Assembly (NCBI RefSeq): GCF_000472965.1
Contig: NZ_AXAU01000001.1
Location: forward strand, 970,243-1,034,242
Length of the DNA: 64,000 nucleotides
From: Bradyrhizobium murdochi
Lineage (GTDB): Bacteria > Pseudomonadota > Alphaproteobacteria > Rhizobiales > Xanthobacteraceae
Direction: 5' to 3'
Position numbers and translations under genes: made by a program. This document shows, piece after piece, positions 8,278 to 18,700 of this stretch (positions within the stretch are counted from its first letter, which is position 1; every line of letters starts with the position of its first letter). A model generated the notes under the pieces. The model made no database searches and was not told where the DNA came from. It saw only the letters and a list, made by a program, of their open reading frames with translations.

Positions 8278-10764
8278 ATACAGCCCGCCGGGGCGCATGA
8301 CATTGGTGGCGTCAGGCGGGATTCCCGGCTGCATCGGCACCCCTCCGTCGTCGACCACGCCGACAACGGCGTAGTTGTCCGGCGGCGCGGTGCCCGGCTT
8401 GAACGCTTCCAGGATGGTGCGGCCGCCCTCGCCCGGATTGGGGCGCATGCCGCTCTTGGCGTCGACGCGCACCAGCCTGATGCCGGGCGGCACCTTGAAC
8501 GGGGTCGCCGGCTTGTCGGCGAGCGCGAGCTTCATGAAATCCTTGACGATCGGGGCTGCGGTATGGCCGCCTTGCGCGGCTCTGCCCAGGCTGCGCGGCT
8601 TGTCATAGCCAAGATAGAGACCGACGACGAGATCAGGCGAAAAGCCGATGAACCAGACGTCTTTTCCGTCAGAGGTGGTGCCGGTTTTGCCCGCGATCGG
8701 CTTGCCCACCTGCCGCAGCACCGATGCAGTGCCGCCCTGCACCACCCCTTCCATCATCGAGGTGATCTGGTAGGCCGTCATCGGATCGAGGACCAACTCG
8801 CGGCGATCCACCAGTTGCGGCTCGGGTTGGTTTTTCCAGCCGCCGGGCGCATCGCAGCCGCGGCACTCGCGCGCGTCATGCTTGAAGATGGTGCGGCCAT
8901 AACGGTCCTGGATGCGGTCGATCAAGGTCGGCTTCACGCGACGGCCGCCATTGGCGAGCATCGAATAGGCCGTGACCATCCGCATCACCGTGGTTTCACC
9001 GGCGCCGAGCGAATAGGAAAGATAGTTCGGCAATTCATCATAGACGCCGAAACGTTTGGCATATTCGCCGATCAAGGGCATGCCAACGTCCTGCGCCAAC
9101 CGCACCGTCACGGTATTGACCGACCATTTGAGGGCTTCACGGAGCGTAATGGGACCCCGGTAGCTGCCAACCGAAAAATTCTCGGGACGCCAGACGCCGA
9201 CGCCCGGCCCCTGATCGATTTCGATCGGCCCGTCGACCATGATGGTCGATGGCGTGTACCCATTGTCCATCGCCGCCGAATAGACCAGCGGCTTGAACGT
9301 CGACCCCGGCTGCCGATAGGCCTGCGTCGCGCGATTGAACTGGCTTTGGTCGAACGAGAAGCCACCCACCATCGCGAGTACGCGCCCGGTCCACGGATCC
9401 ATCGCGACCATGGCGCCGGACACTTCAGGCAATTGCCGCAGGCGATACTGGCCTTCGACCGGCTTGCCCTCCTTGTCGAACAGCGGGTCGGCATAGATCA
9501 CGTCGCCCGGCGACAAAATTTGCGCGATCGAGGCCTGCGTCTTGCCGCGCGCCGAACCGGAGGTCGGTCTCGTCCATCTGATACCTTCCGGCGTGATGAG
9601 GCCGGTTTGCCGGTCCTTGGAAATCGCGCCCCCCAGTTCGCGGCCGGGCTGGAAACCGATCCGCGCCGACTGATCTGATGTCTCCAGCACCACGGCCATC
9701 CGCCAGGGCGAGATGTCAGAGAGCGATTTGACGTCGGCGAGTTTCACGCCCCAGTCGCCGGAGATGTCGAGCTTGCTCACAGGTCCGCGCCACCCCTGGG
9801 CCTCGTCGAAGTTCACGAGGCCCGCGGCCATCGCTTTGCGGGCCATCACCTGCAGCTTCGGATCGAGCGTGGCGCGGACCGAAAGGCCGCCTTCATAGAG
9901 TTTCTTTTCGCCGTAGCGCTCGAAGATGTCGCGCCGGACTTCCTCAGCAAAATATTCGCCGGCAAAAGTATGCGCGGCGTTGGACCGGCTGGCCACGACC
10001 AGCGGCTCCTTGCGGGCCTTGTCGGCGTCGGCCTGCTTGATCCAGCCGTTTTCCAAGAGGCGATCGATCACATAGTTGCGCCGCTCGATCGACCGGTCGC
10101 GGTTGCGCACCGGATGCAACGTGCCGGGTGCCTTCGGGAGCGCTGCAAGATACGCCGCTTCCGCAACCGTCAGCTCATTCACCGATTTGTCGAAATAGAC
10201 CAGCGACGCCGCCGCGATGCCGTAGGCGCCGAGACCGAGATAGATTTCGTTGAGATAGAGCTCGAGGATGCGATCCTTCGAATACGCCCGCTCGATGCGC
10301 ATCGCCAGCAGGGCTTCCTTGATCTTGCGGGTGAAGGAGACCTCGTTGGTCAGAAGAAAGTTCTTCGCGACCTGCTGGGTGATCGTCGACGCGCCCTGCG
10401 GACGCTTGTTGGAGCCGAAGTTCTGCACATACGCCACGGCCGCGCGCGCCATGCCGGTGAAGTCCATGCCGCCATGCTCGTAGAAATTCTTGTCCTCTGC
10501 CGCGAGGAAAGCGTTGGTGACGAGTTTAGGCATCGCCTGGATCGGCAAATAGAGACGCCGTTCCTTGGCGTATTCGCCGAGCAGCGCGCCGTCCGACGCA
10601 TGGATGCGCGTCATCACCGGTGGCTCGTAATCTTGAAGCTGCGAATAGTCGGGCAAGTCCCTGGAGAAATGCCAGATTGCGCCTGCAACGCCTGCGACAC
10701 CGACCAGAAACACCACGGTGCCAGCAGTAAACAGAAAACCCACAAACCGCACCAGCAAGCGCAT
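8275..10764 (-). CDS. mrcA: class A penicillin-binding protein PBP1A (copy 1)
   Basis: 829 aa bifunctional peptidoglycan synthase of the inner membrane, with a single N-terminal anchor (about residues 8-32). The GT51 transglycosylase has the catalytic Glu in 'AAEDKNFYEHGG' (about residue 90) and 'GASTITQQVAKNFLL'. A central OB-like region follows. The transpeptidase has the nucleophile in STFK (about 488), SVN (about 548) and KTGTT (about 691). The C-terminus is short and ends GGLY. The neighbourhood amiC - PBP1A - prfB is common in alphaproteobacteria. A second, nearly co-linear copy lies immediately upstream at 10971-13478. Confidence 0.95.
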   Translation of the reverse strand: MRLLVRFVGFLFTAGTVVFLVGVAGVAGAIWHFSRDLPDYSQLQDYEPPVMTRIHASDGALLGEYAKERRLYLPIQAMPKLVTNAFLAAEDKNFYEHGGMDFTGMARAAVAYVQNFGSNKRPQGASTITQQVAKNFLLTNEVSFTRKIKEALLAMRIERAYSKDRILELYLNEIYLGLGAYGIAAASLVYFDKSVNELTVAEAAYLAALPKAPGTLHPVRNRDRSIERRNYVIDRLLENGWIKQADADKARKEPLVVASRSNAAHTFAGEYFAEEVRRDIFERYGEKKLYEGGLSVRATLDPKLQVMARKAMAAGLVNFDEAQGWRGPVSKLDISGDWGVKLADVKSLSDISPWRMAVVLETSDQSARIGFQPGRELGGAISKDRQTGLITPEGIRWTRPTSGSARGKTQASIAQILSPGDVIYADPLFDKEGKPVEGQYRLRQLPEVSGAMVAMDPWTGRVLAMVGGFSFDQSQFNRATQAYRQPGSTFKPLVYSAAMDNGYTPSTIMVDGPIEIDQGPGVGVWRPENFSVGSYRGPITLREALKWSVNTVTVRLAQDVGMPLIGEYAKRFGVYDELPNYLSYSLGAGETTVMRMVTAYSMLANGGRRVKPTLIDRIQDRYGRTIFKHDARECRGCDAPGGWKNQPEPQLVDRRELVLDPMTAYQITSMMEGVVQGGTASVLRQVGKPIAGKTGTTSDGKDVWFIGFSPDLVVGLYLGYDKPRSLGRAAQGGHTAAPIVKDFMKLALADKPATPFKVPPGIRLVRVDAKSGMRPNPGEGGRTILEAFKPGTAPPDNYAVVGVVDDGGVPMQPGIPPDATNVMRPGGLY

Positions 10765-10970
10765 TACCGAAATTCCATTCCAACCCTTGCGCCGTAACAG
10801 CCGGCGTTTGCCCTCGTGCGAAGGCTTTGCGCTATCCTCCGACGCCTATCTCGACCTCGGGCATTTTCGCTCTGCCGCGATACCAACCATCGGGACCCAC
10901 CCGGGTCCAGACGCGTGTATCACGCAATGTCCAAGGGTACATCTTGAGATTGCCGACGATTCGTGCGGGA

Positions 10971-13478
10971 TCAATAAAGCCCGCCGGTGCCGGGCCGCAT
11001 GATGTTGCCCGCATTATCAGGCTGGTAGCCTTGCGGGTATCCCTGCGGCGCCCGGCCGTCCATGTCGGCAACGCCGATAACCGAGTAGTTGTCCGGCGGC
11101 GCGGTACCCGGCTTGAACGCTTCGAGGATGGTGCGGCCGCCCTCGCCCGGACCGACGCGCATGCCGCTCTTGGCATCGACGCGAACCAGCTTGATGCCCG
11201 CGGGCACCTTGAACGGGACCGCCGGCTTGTCGGCGAGCGCGAGCTTGAGGAAATCCTTGGCAATCGGCGCGGCGAGATGACCGCCGGTCATACCGCGGCC
11301 GAGATTGCGCGGCTTGTCGAAGCCGACATAGATGCCGACCACGAGATCCGGCGAAAAGCCGATGAACCACGCGTCTTTTTCATCGTTGGTGGTGCCGGTC
11401 TTGCCGGCAATGGGCTTGCCGACTTCCTTGACCACCGTCGCAGTGCCGGCCTGCACGACATATTCCATCATCGAGGTGATCTGGTAGGCCGTCATCGGAT
11501 CCAGCACTTGTTCGCGGCGATCCACCAGTTGCGGCTCGGCCTGATTCTTCCAGCCACCGGGCGCGTCACAGCCGCGGCATTCGCGGGCGTCATGCTTGAA
11601 GATCGTGCGGCCGTAGCGGTCCTGGATACGGTCGATCAGAGTCGGCTTCACGCGGCGGCCGCCATTGGCGAACATGGAATAGGCCGTGACCATCCGCATG
11701 ACCGTGGTTTCACCCGCGCCGAGCGCATAGGACAGGTAATTCGGCAGTTCGTCATAGACGCCGAAGCGCCGCGAATATTCGCCGATCAAGGGCATGCCGA
11801 TGTCCTGCGCGAGCCGCACGGTCACCGTATTCAGCGATTGCCGCAGCGCGTTGCGCAGCGTCGTCGGTCCGCCGTATTTGCCGGACGAATAGTTCTCCGG
11901 GCGCCACACGCCGGCGCCCTGCCCCTGGTCGATCTCGATGGGCGCATCGACCACGACGGTCGACGGCGTATAGCCGTTGTCCATTGCCGCCGAGTAGACC
12001 AGCGGTTTGAACGACGAACCCGGCTGTCGATAGGCTTGCGTCGCGCGGTTGAACTGGCTCTGGTCGAACGAGAAGCCGCCTACCATCGCCAGCACGCGGC
12101 CGGTCCACGGATCCATCGCGACCAACGCGCCGGACACTTCCGGCAACTGGCGCAGCCGGTATTGACCCTCGACCGGCTTGCCCTCCTTGTCGAACAGCGG
12201 GTCGGCATAGATCACGTCGCCCGGCGACAACACCTGCGCCACGGAACTCGGTGTCCTGCCCTTGGCGGGCCCGGATGCAGCCTTGGCCCAGCGCACGCCG
12301 TCGAGCGTGATGATGCCGGTCTGCCGCTGCTTGCTGACGGCGCCACCGAGTTCGCGGCCCGGTTGGAAACCGATCCGCGCCGACTGGTCCGATGTCTCCA
12401 GCACCACGGCCATACGCCAGGGCGAGATATCAGAGAGCGATTTGACGTCGGCGAGTTTCACGCCCCAGTCGCCGGAAATATCGAGTTTGGAGGGCGCGCC
12501 GCGCCAGCCGCTGGCTTCGTCATACCGGACCAGACCGGCGACCATGGTCTTGCGCGCCATCACCTGCATTTTCGGATCGAGCGTGGCGCGGACCGACAGG
12601 CCGCCTTCGTACAACTTCTTTTCGCCGTAACGCTCGAAGATGTCGCGCCGGACTTCCTCGGCGAAATATTCGCCGGCGAAGATATGCGCGCCGTTGCCGC
12701 GGCTGGTGACGTTGAGCTGTTCCTTGCGGGACTTTTCGGCGTCGGCCTGCTTAATCCAGCCGTTTTCCACGAGGCGGTCGATCACGTAATTGCGCCGCTC
12801 CACCGCGCGATCGCGGTTACGCACAGGGTGCAGCGCCGCGGGCGCTTTCGGCAGCGCCGCCAGATAGGAGGCTTCTGCGACGGTGAGCTCGTTCACCGAT
12901 TTGTCGAAATAGACCAGCGACGCCGCCGCGATGCCGTAGGCGCCGAGGCCGAGATAGATTTCATTGAGATAGAGCTCGAGGATACGGTCCTTGGAGTAGG
13001 CGCGCTCAATGCGCATCGCCAGCAAGGCTTCCTTGATCTTGCGGGTGAAGGAGACCTCGTTGGTCAGGAGGAAGTTTTTTGCGACCTGCTGGGTGATCGT
13101 CGACGCGCCCTGCGGACGCTTGTTGGAGCCGAAATTCTGCGCATAGAGCACGGCCGCGCGCGCCATGCCGGTGAAGTCGATGCCGCCATGCTCGTAAAAA
13201 TTCTTGTCTTCGGCCGCGAGGAACGCGTTGATGACGAGTTTTGGCACCGCCTGAATCGGCAGATAGAGCCGGCGCTCCTTGGAATATTCACCGAGCAGCG
13301 CACCGTCAGACGCGTGCACGCGCGTCATCACTGGCGGCTCGTAATCCTGAAGCTGCGAATAGTCGGGCAAGTCCTTGGAGAAATGCCAGATCGCGCCCGC
13401 GACGCCTGCCACGCCGACCAGGAACACCACGGTGCCGGCCGCAAACAGGAAACCCAAAAACCGGACCAGCAAGCGCAT
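10971..13478 (-). CDS. class A penicillin-binding protein PBP1A (tandem paralog, copy 2)
   Basis: 835 aa, same domain order and very high identity to the gene at 8275-10764. It has the membrane anchor, GT51 motifs (AAEDKNFYEHGG, GASTITQQVAKNF), and a transpeptidase with SSFK in place of STFK, SLN in place of SVN, and KTGTT. All catalytic residues are kept, so it should be active. Divergence is concentrated in the middle of the transpeptidase and in the tail (PQGYPQGYQPDNAGN insert). The first about 25 bp upstream of both ATGs are alike (GAARTTCCRTTCCAACCCT), so the duplication includes the ribosome-site region. It is transcribed toward copy 1, 206 bp away. Which copy is ancestral is not decidable here. 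Confidence 0.95.
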   Translation of the reverse strand: MRLLVRFLGFLFAAGTVVFLVGVAGVAGAIWHFSKDLPDYSQLQDYEPPVMTRVHASDGALLGEYSKERRLYLPIQAVPKLVINAFLAAEDKNFYEHGGIDFTGMARAAVLYAQNFGSNKRPQGASTITQQVAKNFLLTNEVSFTRKIKEALLAMRIERAYSKDRILELYLNEIYLGLGAYGIAAASLVYFDKSVNELTVAEASYLAALPKAPAALHPVRNRDRAVERRNYVIDRLVENGWIKQADAEKSRKEQLNVTSRGNGAHIFAGEYFAEEVRRDIFERYGEKKLYEGGLSVRATLDPKMQVMARKTMVAGLVRYDEASGWRGAPSKLDISGDWGVKLADVKSLSDISPWRMAVVLETSDQSARIGFQPGRELGGAVSKQRQTGIITLDGVRWAKAASGPAKGRTPSSVAQVLSPGDVIYADPLFDKEGKPVEGQYRLRQLPEVSGALVAMDPWTGRVLAMVGGFSFDQSQFNRATQAYRQPGSSFKPLVYSAAMDNGYTPSTVVVDAPIEIDQGQGAGVWRPENYSSGKYGGPTTLRNALRQSLNTVTVRLAQDIGMPLIGEYSRRFGVYDELPNYLSYALGAGETTVMRMVTAYSMFANGGRRVKPTLIDRIQDRYGRTIFKHDARECRGCDAPGGWKNQAEPQLVDRREQVLDPMTAYQITSMMEYVVQAGTATVVKEVGKPIAGKTGTTNDEKDAWFIGFSPDLVVGIYVGFDKPRNLGRGMTGGHLAAPIAKDFLKLALADKPAVPFKVPAGIKLVRVDAKSGMRVGPGEGGRTILEAFKPGTAPPDNYSVIGVADMDGRAPQGYPQGYQPDNAGNIMRPGTGGLY

Positions 13479-13717
13479 TATCGAAGTTCCGTTCCAACCC
13501 TGCGCGCCGTCATCCGCAGCGCCTATCCTGATACGGCAATCCCGCCGGACGGGTTGCCGTTACGCGGTCGAACAATAAAAGGTCCGGCGGACAATATTGA
13601 CCGATTCCAAAGACCAGCAGTCCGTTTTCTATACCGTTGCCGCTGTGGCCAAACTAGGGCTTGGTCCTTCGGACGCCCCCTTTTCAATCCACCCTTACGC
13701 CACGCGTAACGGGCTTT

Positions 13718-15043
13718 TCACTTGGCCGGTCCGGCAGTTGCCAGCCGTTTGGCCAGAAAAGTATCAATTGCCTGCGCCATCGCGCCGACCGTCTTGTTCC
13801 GCCAGTTTTCCGATACCAGAAGCTCGAGGTCGCCCTTGTTCGAGACATAGCCGAGTTCGACCAGCACCGACGGCACGTCCGGGGCCTTCAGAACCCGGAA
13901 ACCGGCCGACTTCAACGGATGCTTGTGCATCCGCACGGTATTCTTCATTTCACTCATCAGCGTCCGTGCAAACCGGTTTGAAAAGGTTTTGGTCTCCCGC
14001 TGCACCAGGTCGATCAGGATGTCGGCGACTTCGGTCGGCTCGTCGACGAGGCTTACGCCGCCAATCGCGTCCGACTTATTTTCGGTATCGGCCAGGCGCT
14101 CGGCCTCGGAGTCGGAGGCCTTATCGGAAAGCGTGTAGATGGTGGCGCCATGGGCATCGCCCTCGCCGCGCGGCAAAGCGTCGGCATGGATCGAGACGAA
14201 CAGTGCCGCCGCCTCGTTGCGCGCGACCTTCACGCGGTCGGCAAGCGGTATGAACGTGTCGTCCGTCCGGGTCATGACGACGCGATACTTGCCCGATTTC
14301 TCGATCCGATCGCGCAGCGCCAGGCCGAAGGTCAGCACCAAGTTCTTTTCCATGATATCGCCGCCGCCGGCCTGGGTACCGTTGTCGACACCGCCATGAC
14401 CGGGATCGATCACGACCACCGGCCGCTTGTCGGGCGCTTGCGGCGGCTGGGCGATTGACGAATCCGGTTGGGCGGCGTTGGCCTCGGCGATCGCGGGCCG
14501 CAGTTCGGGGCGGCTTTCCGGCGGCAGCGACTGGACAAAGGCGGTGCGATCCATCTGTTCGAATTCGATCACCAGCCGCGGCGGTTGGCCGTTGGCCGCT
14601 TCCAGTATGTAGGATTTGGCGATCTTGGCCGGCCCCGTCAGGTCGAACACGATCCGTGATCCGCCTGGCATGACGAGACCGTAACGGAACGCCTTGACCA
14701 GCCCCCGTCCTCCGGCGCCGATCCCGGCGGGAAGATTGAAGGTGATCTGGGGAAAATCGACGACCACGCGATAGGGGTCCGCCAGCGCGAACGCGCGAAA
14801 CTGCACCGGCTTGTCCAGATCGAGGATGAAGCGGGTCTGCCTGGCATCGCCAGCCAGCCGGGCATCAGACACGATCGGGAAATTCGATACGGCCTTCGGG
14901 CCGGGAACGGCGGCGACAGAAGCCGGTGGTTGGGAAGCTCCCCCTTGGGCCGCGCAGGAGCCAATCATCTGGGTGCACAGCAATGCTGCGGTGCACAATA
15001 GCCCACATCCCAGCAAAACGAGGTGATTTGCGCGGCTCGCCAA
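13718..15043 (-). CDS. amiC: N-acetylmuramoyl-L-alanine amidase with AMIN domain
   Basis: 441 aa, exported. A hydrophobic signal segment lies at about 6-32. The AMIN domain at about 55-165 (ARQTRFILDLDKPVQFRAF, VVVDFPQITFNLP) targets septal peptidoglycan. The zinc-dependent Amidase_3 domain covers about 205-430, with 'VVIDPGHGGVDNGT', 'EKNLVL', 'VSIHADA' and 'VLVELGYVSN' supplying the His/Glu ligands and the catalytic Glu. The start is TTG 15043, with GGAGG 11-15 nt upstream. An upstream ATG is closed by a stop after one codon. It lies divergent to rne and upstream of the PBP genes, so it fits a cell-wall cluster. Confidence 0.9.
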   Translation of the reverse strand: MASRANHLVLLGCGLLCTAALLCTQMIGSCAAQGGASQPPASVAAVPGPKAVSNFPIVSDARLAGDARQTRFILDLDKPVQFRAFALADPYRVVVDFPQITFNLPAGIGAGGRGLVKAFRYGLVMPGGSRIVFDLTGPAKIAKSYILEAANGQPPRLVIEFEQMDRTAFVQSLPPESRPELRPAIAEANAAQPDSSIAQPPQAPDKRPVVVIDPGHGGVDNGTQAGGGDIMEKNLVLTFGLALRDRIEKSGKYRVVMTRTDDTFIPLADRVKVARNEAAALFVSIHADALPRGEGDAHGATIYTLSDKASDSEAERLADTENKSDAIGGVSLVDEPTEVADILIDLVQRETKTFSNRFARTLMSEMKNTVRMHKHPLKSAGFRVLKAPDVPSVLVELGYVSNKGDLELLVSENWRNKTVGAMAQAIDTFLAKRLATAGPAK

Positions 15044-15768
15044 CGATTCGGTGCCTCCGGAGGAGCCTTCCCTTACCGCATTAGAACCGCAGGGTTAATC
15101 GAACCTTAACGCTTAACCACCGAAAAAACAGCATGTGTTGCCATGCAGCGACGCCCGGCGGCGGGTTCCCTTGCGCTTCCCTTGCACGGAGCCCCTGATC
15201 CACGTATGTACGAGGTGCTGACGGCTAATACTCCCGGTTGTGTCGCGTTCAGCCTCCCGGTGCAGCGCCGGAACCTTCGAAGCCCGGAGGAACCTGCGTC
15301 TTTCCCGATCCCTCCACAGCCAGCGCCGCGCGCGGCTGACACGGAGGCGGCGGTTTCGAGCCCGAGCGGCGTCCGGTCCCAGGTCCTTTTTCCAGGGGCG
15401 GTTTAAGACACGGCAAAACTGATTATCCGGACCCGAACGGTCCGATATGCGATGGCCGGCGGGCGTTTAGGCGCCGAACCGGGCCTTCAGCGATAAATGC
15501 GGCGGTATCCCTTTCCGCCAACATGTTCAGATGGGCCGACGCTTGATGCGCCAGACTGTGTTGCCGACCAAGATCCACGGAACGATCGCGCCGACGCGAG
15601 GCGGAAGCTTCGCGCGTCACATCGCTCTGGTGGGCCCCCGTTCGGCGCGGCGCCAAGAAGTGCGTTTTGGCCTTCCCCTCACCCCCGAATCAGGTGGACC
15701 GTCGCGTCACCGGGCCGCGCAATTTGCGCGCGCCATGCACCGCGCCCGCCCCCGTCAAGAGTTCCAAA
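15044..15768. other. 725-bp divergent intergenic region, rne leader
   Basis: No convincing gene on either strand. The frames present are arginine-, serine- and proline-rich shadows. It separates amiC (minus) from rne (plus). The right-hand ~550 bp would be a long rne 5' untranslated region if the promoter at 15182 is used. Long leaders of rne are autoregulatory targets in E. coli, but no sequence similarity to that element is claimed. Confidence 0.6.
15182..15210 (+). promoter_or_regulatory. candidate sigma70-type promoter for rne
   Basis: TTGCAC (15182-15187), a 17-bp spacer, then TATGTA (15205-15210). Both boxes match the consensus at four of six positions. It points toward rne and would give a leader of about 550 nt. 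Found by eye only. Confidence 0.35.
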
Positions 15769-18700
15769 ATGCCCAACAAGATGTTGATCGACGCCACCCA
15801 CCCGGAAGAGACCCGGGTCGTTGTGGTCCGCGGCAACCGCGTCGAAGAATTTGATTTCGAGACCGCCCAACGCAAGCAGCTCCGCGGCAATATCTATCTC
15901 GCTAAGGTCACGCGCGTAGAGCCATCGCTGCAGGCGGCGTTCATCGAATATGGCGGCAACCGCCATGGCTTCCTGGCGTTCAGCGAAATTCATCCGGACT
16001 ACTACCAGATCCCGGTCGCCGACCGTCAGGCGCTGATCGAGGCCGACGAGCGTGCCCATCGCGAGGCCGAGGAAGAGAGCGAGAACCGCTCCAGCCACCG
16101 CCGCCGCTCGCGCCACCGCAATGCGCGCCGCCGCGGCCATGGCGACCGCGTCCAGAGTGACCTGGTCGAGGGTACCAGTGAGGATCCCTCGCAGGCCGCC
16201 CAGCCCTATGAGCGCCAAGAAGCTTTTCAAGATCAGGATTTTCAAGAACATCCGCACGAGCCTGAGGCCATGCAGGCCGGTGATACGCCGGCGCATGACG
16301 CCGAACATCACGCCGAAGCGGCTCCTCACGATCGTGATGCGCACGACCATGAGGCGCATGGTGACGAGCGGACGCATGATGGCGACCGCCCCGCACAGGA
16401 TCACGACGAGCCCGAACAGGCGCGCGCCGCGAGCGACGCGCCGGTCGCGGAGGTGCAATCCGATGCCCCTGCTCCGGTCGAAGCCGCCGAGGTGCAGGCC
16501 GAGAACGGCCATGACGACCGTCATGACGAGGAGCGCGCGCAGGAAAACGCCGCCCATGCCGACGACGTGCCGCACGTCGAGCACGTCGGCGATTATACTC
16601 CGCCTCCCGATGAACCCGCCGCGGCTCTGGAAGCCGACGACGGCCATGACGATGAGGACGATGGCGAGGACGCCGAAGAGGAAGTCGTCGAATCCGTCGG
16701 TGGCGACGACGTGCTGGAGGAAGTTCCCGAGCGCCCGTTCCGGCCACGCCGCCAGTACAAGATTCAGGAAGTCATCAAGCGCCGCCAAGTGATGCTGGTG
16801 CAGGTCGTCAAGGAAGAGCGCGGCAACAAGGGCGCGGCGCTGACGACCTACCTCTCGCTGGCCGGCCGCTATGCCGTGCTGATGCCCAACACCGCCCGCG
16901 GCGGCGGCATCAGCCGCAAGATCACCTCGGCCCAGGACCGTTCGCGGCTGAAGGAAGTGGTGCAGGACCTCGACGTGCCCGAGGGCATGGGGATCATCCT
17001 GCGCACCGCCGGCGCCTCGCGGACCAAGCCCGAGATCAAGCGCGACTTCGAATATCTGATCCGGATGTGGGAGACCGTGCGTGATATGACGCTGAAGTCG
17101 CAGGCCCCCACCCTCGTCTATGAGGAAGGCTCGCTGATCAAGCGCTCGCTGCGCGACCTCTACAACAAGGAAATCGACGAGATCCAGGTCGCCGGCGAGT
17201 CCGGATACCAGGAAGCGCGCGACTTCATGAAGATGCTGATGCCCTCGAACGTGCGGGCCGTGAAGCAGTATCGCGATGGCCAGCCGCTGTTCTCGCGGAT
17301 GGGGGTGGAGAGCCAGCTCGACGCGATGTTCTCGCCGACCGTGCAGCTACGCTCCGGCGGCTACATCGTCATCAACCAGACCGAGGCGCTGGTTTCGATC
17401 GACGTCAACTCCGGCCGTTCGACCCGCGAACATCACATCGAGGACACCGCGCTCAAGACCAATCTCGAGGCGGCCGAGGAAGTGGCGCGGCAGTTGCGTC
17501 TGCGCGATCTCGCCGGCCTGATCGTCATCGACTTCATCGACATGGACGAGAAGCGCAACAACCGCGCGGTCGAGCGCAAGCTCTCCGACTGCCTACGGCA
17601 GGATCGCGCGCGCATCCAGGTCGGACGCATCTCGCATTTCGGTCTTCTGGAAATGTCGCGCCAGCGCATCCGTGCCAGCGTGCTGGAAAGCTCGACCGAG
17701 CCCTGCCCGCAATGCGGCGGCAGCGGCCATGTGCGCTCGGTCTCCTCGGTCGCGCTGCAATTGCTGCGCGGCATCGAGGAAATCCTGATGAAGGGCGCGA
17801 CCCACAATCTGGTGGTGCGCACCCGCACCGACGTGGCGCTCTATGTACTCAACCACAAGCGCGGCCACCTGCGCGATCTCGAAAACGCCTTCAAGGTTAC
17901 GCTCGCCGTCGTCGCCGACGCCACCGTGAGCGGCCAGCAATCATACGTCATCGACCGTGGCGAGCAGGTCCACACGCTGGAAGCCGCCAAGGCGTTGCTG
18001 GCAGCGCAGGCTGCCGCCTTCCCGCCGCAGGTCGAGGAAGCCTATGACGACGACGAGGCGTTCGACATCGAGACCGAATCCGAGATCGAAACCGAGGAGA
18101 CCGAGGGGCTGACCGACGATGCCGCCGAGGCAGCGGCGGGTGAAGGCGAAGGAGACGGTCACCGCCGCAAGCGGCGCCGGCGCCGGCGCGGCCGTGGCGA
18201 GCCGCGTGAAGGTGGTGGTGCCCCGCGCGAGGACGCTGACGCGATGCGCGTCGCAAGCGAGACCATCGAAGGCGCGATCGCCGAGGACGGCGAAGCCGAC
18301 GAGGACGAAGGCGACGAACAGGCCGGCACGGTCCGTGGCGATCTACCTGCCAGTGGCGAGCGGCGCCCGCGCCGCCGCGGCCGTCGCGGCGGACGCCGCC
18401 GGCGTGGTACCGGACTGGAAGATGGTCTTGCCGGGTCGATCGCAGACGAACTCGGGCCGCCCCCAGCTCCGGAGGCGACCAGCGCGGTTGCCGATTTCGA
18501 GGGCGCCTCGTCCGAGCCCGCGCCATCACTGGTGCAGGCCGACACCCAACCCGAACCGGTCTCGCCGCCGGCGGAGATGCAGCCTGCGGCCGATGCCCAG
18601 CCGGAGCCGGTTGCGAGTGCGCCGGCGCCAACCGCTGAGGAAACCAGGCAAGAGGCCGAGCGCGCCGCGGCGCGGCGGCGCTCGACCGTGCGCGAGAAAG

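Noticed and set aside
10832..10942. 36-codon minus-strand frame between the two PBP1A genes (starts MYPWTLRD)
   Set aside because: Reads like protein (WTRVGPDGWYRG) but is very short, has no ribosome site and no known family; kept only as a note.
10827..13709. Very long plus-strand open frame (about 960 codons) antisense to the second PBP1A gene
   Set aside because: It mirrors the coding strand of a certain gene and is His/Arg/Gly-rich, an effect of high third-position GC. The same applies to the frame at 8251-9678.
15106..15342. Minus-strand frame in the amiC/rne gap
   Set aside because: Arg/Gly/Ser-rich, no start signal and no recognisable domain.
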